Both the position numbers and the translations under genes were made by a program. Source: Mimachlamys varia (taxonomy: Eukaryota; Mollusca; Bivalvia; Pectinida; Pectinidae). From it: a stretch of DNA of 64,000 nucleotides. The stretch spans positions 41,235,426-41,299,425 of the forward strand of contig OX392534.1 in assembly GCA_947623455.1 (NCBI GenBank). The letters are read 5' to 3'. Below the pieces are notes generated by a model, which made no database searches, was not told the DNA's origin, and saw only the letters and a program-made list of their open reading frames with translations. Numbering within the stretch: position 1 is the stretch's first letter; each line of letters opens with the position of its first letter. Positions 21,549 through 32,155 of this stretch are shown here, piece after piece.

Positions 21549-22582
21549 TAAAGGAACAGCACAATTGTATGTGTTCTGTGGGAACAACACACCACAGTTG
21601 TTTGTGTTCTTTGGGAACAACACAGTACAGTTGTATGTGATCTAAGGGAATAACACAGCACAGTTGTTTATTCTAAGGGAACAACACAACATAGTTGTTT
21701 GAGCTCTAAGGAAATAACACAACACAGTTGTTTGTTCTAAGAGCACAACACAACATAGTTGTTTGTGTTTTAAGGGAATAACACAACACAGTTGTTTGTT
21801 CTAAGGGAACAACACAACACAGTTTTTTGTGTTCTAAGAGAACAACACAGCACAGTTGTTTGTGTTCTAAGGAACAACATAGCACAGTTGTTTGTTCTAA
21901 GTGAACAACACAGCATAGTTGTTTGTGTTCTAAGAGAACAACACAACACAGTTGTTTGTGTTCTAAGAGAACAACACAACACAGTCTTTTGTTCTAAGGG
22001 AACAACACACCACAGTTGTTTGTTCGAAGGAAACAACACAGTACATTTGTTTGTTCTAAGGGAACAACACAGTACATTTGTTTGTTCTAAGGAAACAACA
22101 CAGTACATTTGTTTGTTCTAAGGAAACAACACAGTACATTTGTTTGTTCTAAGGAAACAACACAGTACATTTGTTTGTTCTAAGGGAATAACACAACACA
22201 GTTGTTTGTGTTCTAAGAGAACAACACAGCACAGTTGTTTGTGTTCTAAGAGAACAACACAGTACATTTGTTTGTTCTAAGGAAACAACACAGTACATTT
22301 GTTTGTTCTAAGGAAACAACACAGTACATTTGTTTGTTCTAAGGGAATAACACAGTACATTTGTTTGTTCTAAGGAAACAACACAGTACATTTGTTTGTT
22401 CTAAGGGAATAACACAACACAGTTGTTTGTGTTCTAAGGGAACAACACAGTTGTTTTGTGTTCTAAGGGAACAACACAGCACAGTTGTTTGTGTTCTGAG
22501 GGAACAACACAGCACAGTTGTTTGTTTTGAGGGAACAGCACACCACAGTTGTTTGTGTTCTAAATGAACAACACAGCAAAGT
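21549..22582. repeat. 30-33-bp minisatellite, ~32 copies
   Basis: Two monomer types. One is ACAGTTGTTTGTGTTCTAAG + GGAACAACACAGC (33 bp). The other is ACATTTGTTTGTTCTAAGGA + AACAACACAGT (31 bp). The second type clusters in two blocks (about 22036-22190 and 22255-22400) separated by the first. AACAAC and GTTGTT within a unit are complementary, so strands can fold. Open frames on both strands through the array are by-products. Confidence 0.95.
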
Positions 22583-23391
22583 GGTTGTCATTGCTTTGAG
22601 GTGACTTTAGAGGCCTCATTTGGGTGCAATCTTTGAAAAAGGAAGTTGTTTACAGAGAAATTTCTTGCATAAGTAACAGTAAATTTTAAAACTAAGCTCA
22701 GGTTCTGTTATTCTTGACCAATATAATCAGAAGGATCAAGTCTTGATATTGATGTTCCTGATCTAAACAAACAGATCCCTGAGAATATAGCCACACTAGC
22801 ATGGTGACTGTGTTGTTCCTACCTTTTTATTCTGTCTGTTTAGTCTTCAAATTATTTATGTGAAGTGGGATATTAAAATATAATGACTAGAATATTCTAT
22901 TTTAATATAAGACTTTGTAGTTGTTCAATGCCAGTGTTTGCTAGTATTCTGTTGAAAAAAAGGAAGAACTTGAACATAGTACATGAAATCACTATAAAAG
23001 TTAAGTGTTAATCGCCAGTAGTACAGATGTACTCATCCCTACTGCAGTCTGTCCCTCAAGTCTGCTAACAGTCGACACTTATTGTCATCTCGGTGGGCCA
23101 TTTTGACAGGCAAATTGTTAAATAAAAGTGCAGAGTGCACAAATGATGACAATACATGTTATAAAACTGTAGTGATCACCCACATCATATGTCAGCCTGT
23201 GTAACCATGGCGAATATCTGCTTCAGCCAAACACTTTACAGTTTCAGGGGTTTTATACCATTCAACACTTGTAGTCCGATCATAGAACCTGTAGTGTCAA
23301 GACAGAGAGAGATAGACCTCATTGAAAGGGTATACGTATAGCAACAGGACAAAAGAATTTTTTTTGCATTATAACTGCATCAAACATTTTT
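22583..23391. other. Unassigned unique sequence
   Basis: No gene, array or terminal repeat recognised. Confidence 0.35.
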
Positions 23392-23489
23392 AGGTCATCT
23401 GACCCAAAGGGTCAAGATGACCTATAGTTACCGTGCTTCGTCCGTCGTCGTCCGCCGTGCGCCGTGCGCCGTCCGTAAACTTTTCACAT

Positions 23490-25060
23490 TTCAAACTTCT
23501 TCTCAAGTTCTACCAATGGGAATAAGCTGAAACTTAGCTGAAATGATCCTGAGATGGTCCTGACCAAGTGTTGTTATTTTTCGGGTCGGTCCGAAATCCA
23601 AGATGGCTGCCATAGCCGACATCTTGAAAAACACATATTAAACTTCTTCTACAGTTCCACTGGTACCTGTGAGCTGAAAATTGGTAGGGATGTTCAGGAA
23701 GGGCAGCCCATAAAATGTTGTTATTTTTCGGGTCCGAAAAACTCTCGACATTTGTGCCATGGCAGCCATTTTGTGACATGATTGCGCAATCACTGTTTTC
23801 CTGAACAACACCTATTTTAAACTTCTTCTTAAGTTCTACCACTGGGATTAAGCTGAAACTTGGCTGAAATGATCCTGAGATTGTCCTGACGAAGTGTTGT
23901 TATTTTTCGGGTCAGTCCGAAATCCAAGATGGCCGCCAGAGCCGCCATCTTGAAAAACACATTTTCAACTTCTTCTCAAGTTCTACCAGTGGGATTAAGA
24001 TGAAACTTGGCTGAAATGATCCTGAGATGGTCCTGACCAAGTGTTGTTATTTTTTGGGTTGGTCCAAAATCCAAGATGGCTGCCAGAGCCGCCATCTTGA
24101 AAAACACGTTTCCAAATTTCTCTCAAGTTTCACCTGTGGGATTAAGCTGAAACTTGGCTGAAATTATCCTGAGATGGTCCTGACCATGAGTTGTTACTTT
24201 TCGGTCGGTTTGAAATCCAAGATGGCCGCCATGGCCGCCATCTTACAAAACACATTTCCAACTTCTTCTCAAGTTCTACCTGTGGGATTAAGCTAAAACT
24301 TGGCTGAAGTGATTCTGAGATTGTCCTGACCAAGTGTTGTTATTTTTCAGGTTGGTCGGAAATCCAAGATGGCCTTCAGAGCCGCCATCTTGAAAAACAC
24401 ATTTCAAACTTCTTCTCAAGTTCTACCTGTGTGATTAAGCTGAAACTTGGCTGACATGATCCTGAGATGGTCCTGATCAAGTATTGCTACTTTTTGGGTC
24501 GGTCCGAAATCCAAGATGGCTGCCAGAGCCGCAATCTTGAAAAACACGTTTCCAACTTCTTATCAAGTTCTACCACTGGGATTAAGCTGAAAATTGGCTG
24601 AAATGATCCTGAGATGGTCCTGACCAAGTGTTGTTACATTTCGGGTTGGTCCAAAATCCAAGATGGCCGCCAGATTCGCCATCTTGAAAAACAAAATTGC
24701 CGTCCGTAAACTTTTCACATTTTAAACTTCTTCTCAAGTTCAACTCCTTCTTTCTGTACACATGCGCAGTACATTTTAACTAAAGTTTGTTCGGTTGAAC
24801 TCTAGTAGACTACAGTAACTATAGTTGGCAATCGAACTCGCCCATTGTCACAAATCTAAGATGGCCGCCACATATGTCATTTTGAACTTCCGAAGTTCTA
24901 CCAGTGACATTGAGCTGAACCTTGCAAAAATTATCCTCAGATAGTCCCAACCAAATGTTATTTATCGGGTCCGTCAGACATCCAAGATGGCTGCCACAGC
25001 CCCCATTTTGAATACACATTTAAAACTTTTCATAGAAAAATGATCCCCAGATAGTCCCAA
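23490..25060 (+). repeat. ~147-bp tandem array inside element A
   Basis: About nine to ten units beginning ACTTCTTCTCAAGTTCTACC and containing CTGAAACTTGGCTGAAATGA, a GTGTTGTTATTTTTCGGGTC tract and CCAAGATGGCCGCC...GCCGCCATCTTG. The last two strings are inverted copies, so each unit has a palindrome built from two YY1-like sites. Units become more diverged after 24700. Short frames on both strands come from the repeat. Confidence 0.85.
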
Positions 25061-25115
25061 CCAAATGTTGTTATTATACCCCCCCGCAACGAAGTTAGGG
25101 GGGGTATACTGGAAT

Positions 25116-25178
25116 CAGCTTGTCTGTCCGTCTGTCTGTCCGTCTGTCCGTCTGTCTGTCCGTCTGTCCGTCTGTCCG
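25116..25178 (+). repeat. GTCT/GTCC microsatellite
   Basis: Alternating GTCT and GTCC tetranucleotides just after the 5' hairpin of the nested Helitron-like element. Confidence 0.9.
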
Positions 25179-25186
25179 TAGAAAAA

Positions 25187-26150
25187 TGTTGTCCGGACAA
25201 CTCCTCCTAAACTACTGGATCGATTTCAATAAAACTTGGCAGTATTGTTGGGGACCATGTGTAGATGTGCATGCAGAGTTTCGTTTGTCAAAATTTTGGT
25301 TGCCATGGTAACCAGGTCACTATACACAGGTTTCCGTAATAACGAGTTGTCCGGACAACTTCCTATAAACCACTGGATCGAGTTTAATGAAACTTGGCAG
25401 TATTGTTGGGGACCATGTGTAGATGTGCATGCAGAGTTTTGTTTGTCAAAATTTTGGTTGCCATGGTAACCAGGTCACTATACAAAGGTTTCCATTATAA
25501 TGTGTTGTCTGGACAACTCCTCCTAAACTACTGGATCAATTTCAGTGAAACTTGGCAGTATTGTTGGGGACCATGTATAGATTTGCATACAGGGTTTCGT
25601 TTGTCAAAATTTTGGTTGCCATGGTAATGAGGTCACTATACACAGGTTTCCATAATAAAATGTTGTCCGGACAACTCCTCCTAAACTACTGGATCGATTT
25701 CAATAAAACTTGGCAGTATTGTTTGGGACCATGTGTAGATGTGCATGCAGAGTTTCGTTTGTCAAAATTTTGGTTGCCATGGTAACCAGGTCACTATACA
25801 CAGGTTTCCGTAATAACGTGTTGTCCGGACAACTTCCTATAAACCACTGGATCGAGTTTAATGAAACTTGGCAGTATTGTTGGGGACCATGTGTAGATGT
25901 GCATGCAGAGTTTTGTTTGTCAAAATTTTGATTGCCATGGTAACCAGGTCACTATACACAGGTTTCCATTATAATGTGTTGTCCGGACAACTCCTCCTAA
26001 ACTACTGGATCAATTTCAGTGAAACTTGGCAGTATTGTTGGGGACCATGTATAGATTTGCATACAGGGTTTCGTTTGTCAAAATTTTGGTTGCCATGGTA
26101 ATGAGGTGACTATACACAGGTTTCCGTAATAACATGATGTCTGGACAACT
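25187..26150 (+). repeat. 158-bp array with three-unit higher-order structure
   Basis: Units start TTGTCCGGACAACTCCTCCT and contain AAACTTGGCAGTATTGTTGG, CATGTGTAGATGTGCATGCA and TTGCCATGGTAACCAGGTCA. Three types differ at ATCGATTTCAATAAAAC, ATCGAGTTTAATGAAAC and ATCAATTTCAGTGAAAC, and recur in the same order, giving a 474-bp higher-order repeat present twice. The 77-codon frames every 158 bp are by-products. Confidence 0.92.
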
Positions 26151-26879
26151 TCTTCTAAACTACTGGGTCATTTTCAATGAAACTTCGCAGTAAGTAATGT
26201 TGAGGATTACTATACACAGGTTAAAATACTTTCTTTATTCATTCAGTGAGTTTCACAAGTTGAAACATACATATGCATCCACATTGTTGATATGAAATCT
26301 ACACTGTAATGTATGTAAGACCAAAGGTGCCTTCTTGATACATAGTAATATAAAATAATACATTATATAATGCATGTTATATACAACTTGTACTACATCA
26401 TGTTTTTTTCAAAAACATGTCAGACACCTCTAATAAGAGGTAGCGGGGGGGTATTAGTCAGCCATCGGCTTACAGTTCTAGTTTCTCCAGTCCGTCAGAG
26501 ATCCAAGATGGCTGCAACAGCCCCCATTTTGCATCCACATCTAACACTTTCCATGATCTGAAACTTGCCTAAAATGATTCTGACCAAATGTTATTTTTCG
26601 CACTGTTCCGAAGAAATCCATGATCATCACCATCTTGAAAACCACATTTGTGTGGCATATTGTTACATGATTGTATTACTAATTCCTAGAGGAAAGGAAT
26701 TTATATAAGCTATTAGCTTGTTTTCCAATCCTCACTATTTGTATAATTTCTATATATGTAATATACATGTACACTGATGGAAATAAAATATTGTTTAAAT
26801 TAATTCCATAATGGTATCACAATTGGTAGTCAGATGACCGTTAAGGCCCTTGGGCCTCTTGTTGAGGGAACACATTTTT

Positions 26880-28279
26880 AGCTCACCTGGTCCGAAGGAC
26901 CGAGGTGAGCTTATGCCATACTGTGGCGTCCGTTGTCCGTCCGTCGTTCGTCCGTCGTTCGTCCGTCGTCCGTCAACAATTTCTTTAAACGACTTCTTCT
27001 CCTTAACCACTGATAGGAAATCAACGTAATTTGGCAGGAAGCATGCTTAGGTGATCAGGATTCAAAATTGTACTCATAGTTGAACTGACCCCCTAGGGGG
27101 CTGAGGGGCGGGCCAAAAAGGGTTATTTAGATATATTGGTTTAAGCGACTTCTTCTCCATAACCACTGATTAGAAATGAGCCTTATTTGGCAGAAAGTAT
27201 CCCTAGGTGCTCAGGATTCAAAATTGTACTCATGGTGGGACTGACCCCCTAGGGGGCTGAGGGGTGGAGCAAAAAAAAATATTTACCTATATTGATATTA
27301 GAGACTTCTTTTTCATAACCACTGATAGGAAATCAACCTTATTTGACAGGAAGCATGCTTAGATGCCCAGGATTCAAAATTGTACTTATGGTGGGACTGA
27401 TCCCCTAGGGGGCTGAGGGGCGGGGCCAAAAAGGATTATTTAGCTATATTGGTTTAGTCGACTTCTTCTCCATAACCATTGATTGGAAATGAGCCTTATT
27501 TGATAGGAAGCATCCCTAGGTGATCAGGATTCAAAATTGTACTCTTGGTGGGACTGACCCCCTAGGGGGCTGAGGGGCAGGGCCAAAAAGGGTTATTTAG
27601 CTATATTGGTTTAATTGACTTCTTCTCCATAACAATTGATTGGAAATCAGCCTTATTTGGCAGGAAGCATCCCTAGCTGCTCAGGATTCAAAACGGTACT
27701 AATGGTGGGACTGACCCCCTAGGGAGCTGAGGGGCGGGGCCAAAAAGAATTATTTAGCTATATTGGTATTAGCGATTCTTCTCCATAACCACTGATTGGA
27801 AATCAGCCTTATTTGGCAGAAAGTATCCCTAGGTGCTCAGGATTTAAAATTGTACTCATGGTGGGACTGACCCCCTAGGGGCTTAGAGGTGGGGGCCATA
27901 AAAAAATTATTAAGCTTTATTGATATAAACGACTTCTTCTTCATAACCACTGATTGGTAATCAACCTTATTTGGCAGGAAGCATGCTTAGGTGCCCAGGA
28001 TTCAAAATTGTCATTATGGTGGGACTGATCCCCTAGGGGGCTGAGGGGCGGGGCAAAAGGGGTTGTTAGCTAAATTAGTTTAGACGACTTCTTCTCCATA
28101 ACCATTGATTGGAAATCAGCCTTAGGAAGCAACCCTAGGTGCTCAAGATTCAAAATTGTACTAATGGTGGGACTGACCCCCTAGGGGGCTGAGGGGCGAG
28201 CCAAAAAGAAAATATTTTATCATGACGACCTAGATACCAATGTATCCAGGTGAGCGATACAGGCCCTCTGGGCCTCTTG
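26880..28279 (+). mobile_element. Helentron-type element B
   Basis: The 5' end AGCTCACCTGGTCC pairs with GGACCGAGGTGAGCT as a hairpin. The subterminal CCAGGTGAGCG near the 3' end is the inverted copy of the 5' terminus. The 3' end is the hairpin AGGCCCTCTGGGCCT and CTCTTG|TT. At 1,400 bp it appears complete. After GTCCGTCGTTCG copies it holds eight ~157-bp units (GACTTCTTCTCCATAACCAC ... GACCCCCTAGGGGGCTGAGG), each with the palindrome CCCCCTAGGGGG. It starts 19 bp after element A ends. No protein is encoded. Confidence 0.85.
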
Positions 28280-30757
28280 TTACAATTTCACATCCGGAGA
28301 ATTTGTTGGGTTTGAAGATTATGCATAACTGTTCCGTGTCAGTAATCAACAGTCGTTCAGTAAATCCTAATCAACTCATTCACCCATAAAGACACGTTTG
28401 CAATCTTCCAGTTCAAAGGTTGGAATAGTTTTTATGGAATTTGAGAGATGAGTGAGTTAAACTATGCAATTCCTAGTGTCAATACTATGATTTTGTTTTT
28501 GTCTTTTTAAAAGAGGTATACTACATAAAAAACACATGCTGCCTCGCATTTAACAGAATTGAAGTAGTGTTTGGAAGGGAACAAGAAATAGGAAAACTTA
28601 CATATATAATGGGATCCTTAATATTGCAATGCCTAAACTTTTCCATTGTTGCATAGACAGGTATTACAACAGTACACATCAAAAGGAATGAGAAGAGAAC
28701 TGATATAGGCTACGCCTGTTGCTCAATCCGTTTGTTAATCAATAAAATAATATCTGAAACTGAAAAGGAATATCCAATTTAAGGGAGATAAATCATGAGA
28801 AAATGTTTGTCAAGGGAAGTAACTCTAGCATGTTTCATCTTCTATAGCAGATCGAAGAATACTCAAATTAAAAATATACCACTTGTGACTCATTGGTGAA
28901 TACAATGTCTGTCCCCATTCCTGAGCATGATGACGGTAATATGGTAAGTGAAGAAATGTTAAACATTAATTTTCATTATGTCAATCTGCAGGAAGTGATT
29001 CAAGATGTGAATTGTTTCGAAATTAGGCTTTTTCCATGTATGCATTCAAAGAATAGAAAAATGCTATTTACTTGCATAGACAAGTAAACTACATTTAATG
29101 ACATGAAGCTCTGCTCCTGTTACTAATCTCTCTGAGTTTTTTAAGTTAATCATTAATTCCAAAAGCATATCAGAACAACCAAATATTTCATGGGTTATTT
29201 TATCAAATGTCAGGGTTGAAATCCCCACGATGTCCTTGAAACAAAAGAAATTCATGCCACAAGAATTTTTTGGGGGAATTCGCATATGCACAGGTTTGTA
29301 ATTATATTTTAGTTCACTTACATATGGCATACAGCTTACTGTTACATTTAAAAGCTACCAGTGCATAAAAACATAAGATAAATTGCACAAAATTTATATG
29401 GTAAAAATATGCTTTTCTGCAAGTTAAAAGGTTAATGTCTTGGAATTTTAAAATCGGCAACAGTGTGCGTCGGTTTTAATTAGTTTGAGGATGAGAAATG
29501 AAGACCGATATGTGTATAATGAGGGCTAACTCACAAGTCAATTACAATTTTTCCTCCGTAATGTTTTGTCCAGTTGTCGGCCTGGATTTTGTCTCGTCGA
29601 CAGGCCGAGCCAGTCACGAGCAGCACTGGTGGCTATCACAGAGTGACACGACTTTACTGACACCTGGCCTGTAGAGAGACATGCCTGACAAATACAATCA
29701 CTGTTGAGAGAGGGTGATGCTTTTTATTTCCCCACTGAGAGGACAACATTGTGCCGTTGGCCTTTTTTGTCCATCATGGCTGGCGGTAGAGCAGCCCTGC
29801 AGTGACTCAACAGGACCCGGGCAGAATTCCAGTTCTCCTCATGGTGTGGATGTCTTCTTAAGTGCAGGGGAAATCCCCATGGATTTACCATTAATGAATT
29901 TTCAAAATGAAATTTTCTGGATTTCCTTTTTTCTGATTGAATCTTTTTTTCATCGGCTTGTGTGTTCATTATTGAAAGTTTTTTTTTGTTGTTTTTATGC
30001 AGTATTGGAGGAATGTCTTTTAGGAAGCACGAAATTGAATAGCCAAATCTTCATCTGGACTTTCGACCCTATTATGAATAAACATTAGTTATTAGTTTTG
30101 CATATAATAAATTAAGAGAGTATGATATGACCTTTTTCATATCGTACTCCGTATCAGTCTGAGACCCCCAGTATCTGCCTGAGGGCCGCCGGCAGGGTGA
30201 TACGCATATCAAAATTGTTTCATTGTTGCATATAAAAATTTAAAATGTTTTCACTAGGGTATGTGATATGATCTTTTATCGTAAACTTGTCTGTGGTATT
30301 GGTTGGTTTGCATGAAGAAAACAGTGGCTACCAATGCACCGCCAGTATTCCCGACTGACCAATTTCCTCCCGACACGTGCCACGTCTGTCCGGCACGCAA
30401 CATGTTCGTTTTACATTCAGTTCAATGCAATTAAAATCCATGTCTCTGTTGCATTCCAGTTTTAGCCCACAATCATCAAATGGTCGTGGGTACAGAAGTC
30501 ATCTCTCGTCCGTAGTTCCTTGTCCAGCCATGTGTCAATCAGTTTGTCAGTCCTAAACATACAATTCTTTTTAGCACTATCTCTCAGAAAATACTATAGG
30601 GAGCTTTCTATCTTTTTATGCCCCAACCATATTCCTCATAACCCCAAGTAATGTATATTGGTAATTTGAACTGATTGGAAAGCCAAGATGGCCACAACAC
30701 CTTCATACAAAAGTCTTCTGTGACCGTTTTCATGTTTTACTCAGCATCAGTTTTCCA
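28280..30757. other. Unassigned unique sequence
   Basis: No gene I can support. At 28905-28943 a short ATG frame (MSVPIPEHDDGNM) is followed directly by GTAAGT, and TTCTATAGCAG lies upstream, but the intervening sequence has stops in every frame. It could only be a first coding exon with a 5' UTR, without other support. The 124-codon frame on + at 29714-30088 has no motif beyond a hydrophobic run. Confidence 0.35.
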
Positions 30758-31906
30758 CCCCTATCAGCCCGACAGGCCCTACACATACAGTCCCTTGGTC
30801 TGGTATGGTAGTGTAGTGGTTGATGTGGGGAAGGACAGTTCCCATATCAGCCCTATAGGCCCTATACATACAGTCCCTTGGTCTGGTATGGTAGTGTAGT
30901 GGTTGATGTGGGGAAGGACAGTTCCCATATCAGACCTATAGGCCCTCTGCATACAGTCCCTTGGTCTGGTATGGTAGTGTAGTGGTTGATGTGGGGAAGG
31001 ACAGTTCCCATATCAGCCCTATAGGCCCTATACATACAGTCCCTTGGTCTGGTATGGTAGTGTAGTGGTTGATGTGGGGAAGGACAGTTCCCATATCAGA
31101 CCTATAGGCCCTCTGCATACAGTCCCTTGGTCTGGTATGGTAGTGTAGTGGTTGATGTGGGGAAGGACAGTTCCCATATCAGACCTATAGGCCCTATACA
31201 TACAGTCCCTTGGTCTGGTATGGTAGTGTAGTGGTTGATGTGGGGAAGGACAGTTCCCATATCAGCCCTACAGGCCCTATACATACAGTCCCTTGGTCTG
31301 GTATGGTAGTGTAGTGGTTGATGTGGGAAAGGACAGTTCCCATATCAGCCCGACAGGCCCTATACATATAGTCCCTTGGTCTGGTATGGTAGTGTAGTGG
31401 TTGATGTGGGGAAGGACAGTTCCCATATCAGACCTATAGGCCCTCTGCATACAGTCCCTTGGTCTGGTATGGTAGTGTAGTGGTTGATGTGGGGAAGGAC
31501 AGTTCCCATATCAGACCTATAGGCCCTATACATACAGTCCCTTGGTCTGGTATGGTAGTGTAGTGGTTGTTGTGGGGAAGGACAGTTCCCATATCAGACC
31601 TATAGGCACTATACATACAGTCCCTTGGTCTGGTATGGTAGTGTAGTGGTTGATGTGGGGAAGGACAGTTCCCATATCAGACCTATAGGCCCTCTGCATA
31701 CAGTCCCTTGGTCTGGTATGGTAGTGTAGTGGTTGTTGTGGGGAAGGACAGTTCCCATATCAGACCTATAGGCACTATACATACAGTCCCTTGGTCTGGT
31801 ATGGTAGTGTAGTGGTTGATGTGGGGAAGGACAGTTCCCATATCAGCCCGACAGGCCCTATACATATAGTCCCTTTGTCTGGTATGGTAGTGTAGTGGTT
31901 GATGTA
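30758..31906. repeat. 83-bp minisatellite, ~14 copies
   Basis: Unit CAGTCCCTTGGTCTGGTATG + GTAGTGTAGTGGTTGATGTG + GGGAAGGACAGTTCCCATAT + CAGCCCTATAGGCCCTATAC + ATA. Two variants (CAGCCCTATAGGCCCTATAC and CAGACCTATAGGCCCTCTGC) partly alternate, giving some 166-bp dimers. TAGTGTAGTGG within the unit fits the tRNA A-box pattern. Frames on - through the array are by-products. Confidence 0.95.
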
Positions 31907-32005
31907 AGGGCAGTGGAAATGGACGGCTGATCATATCTTTACTTGATAATTACTGAATTATATATCTATTGGACTGAATAGTCTAAAACGAAAAAAAAGT
32001 TGGAT

Positions 32006-32155
32006 ACACTTTTTGTGCACTTAAATCTTAGCGCATTATCTGAATTGAAACAGATACACTTTTTGTGCAATTAAATCTTAGCGCATTATCTGAATTGAAA
32101 CAGATACACTTTTTGTGCAATTAAATCTTAGCGCATTATCTGAATTGAAACAGAT
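32006..32155. repeat. 50-bp tandem repeat, three copies
   Basis: Three nearly identical units of ACACTTTTTGTGCAATTAAA + TCTTAGCGCATTATCTGAAT + TGAAACAGAT. Only one base (C/A) differs in the first unit. Confidence 0.95.

Larger units (their letters stand above)
25074..26481 (+). mobile_element. Nested Helitron-like element inside element A
   Basis: The 5' hairpin is TATACCCCCCC pairing with GGGGGGGTATA. Near the 3' end, GCGGGGGGGTATTA is the inverted copy of the 5' terminus, followed by the hairpin AGCCATCGGCT and the end TTCTAG|T. The host sequence resumes at once: GTTGTTA on the left and TTTCTCCAGTCCGTCAG on the right continue the element A unit, with no target duplication. Insertion between A and T and a CTAG end fit Helitron transposition. 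The interior is a GTCT/GTCC run, a 158-bp array and ~330 bp of unique sequence. No coding capacity. Confidence 0.82.
23392..26861 (+). mobile_element. Helentron-type element A (hosting a nested Helitron)
   Basis: The 5' end is a hairpin: AGGTCATCTGACCC pairs with GGGTCAAGATGACCT. Near the 3' end, GTCAGATGACC is the inverted copy of the 5' terminus (asymmetric terminal inverted repeat). After it come the hairpin AGGCCCTTGGGCCT and the end CTCTTG|TT. T-rich flanks at both ends fit insertion at TT. This is the arrangement described for Helitron2/Helentron elements. It is non-autonomous: no Rep/helicase frame is present. The interior is a ~147-bp tandem array interrupted at 25074-26481 by another element. 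Confidence 0.8.

Noticed and set aside
25236..26101. Repeated 77-codon frames starting MAVLLGTMCRC
   Set aside because: They recur every 158 bp inside the Helitron-like element's tandem array and reflect the repeat unit, not a protein family.
28893..29087. 64-codon frame containing a GTAAGT after MSVPIPEHDDGNM and an acceptor-like CTGCAG
   Set aside because: The implied 48-base intron is too short to trust, and reading straight through is equally open. No family seen.
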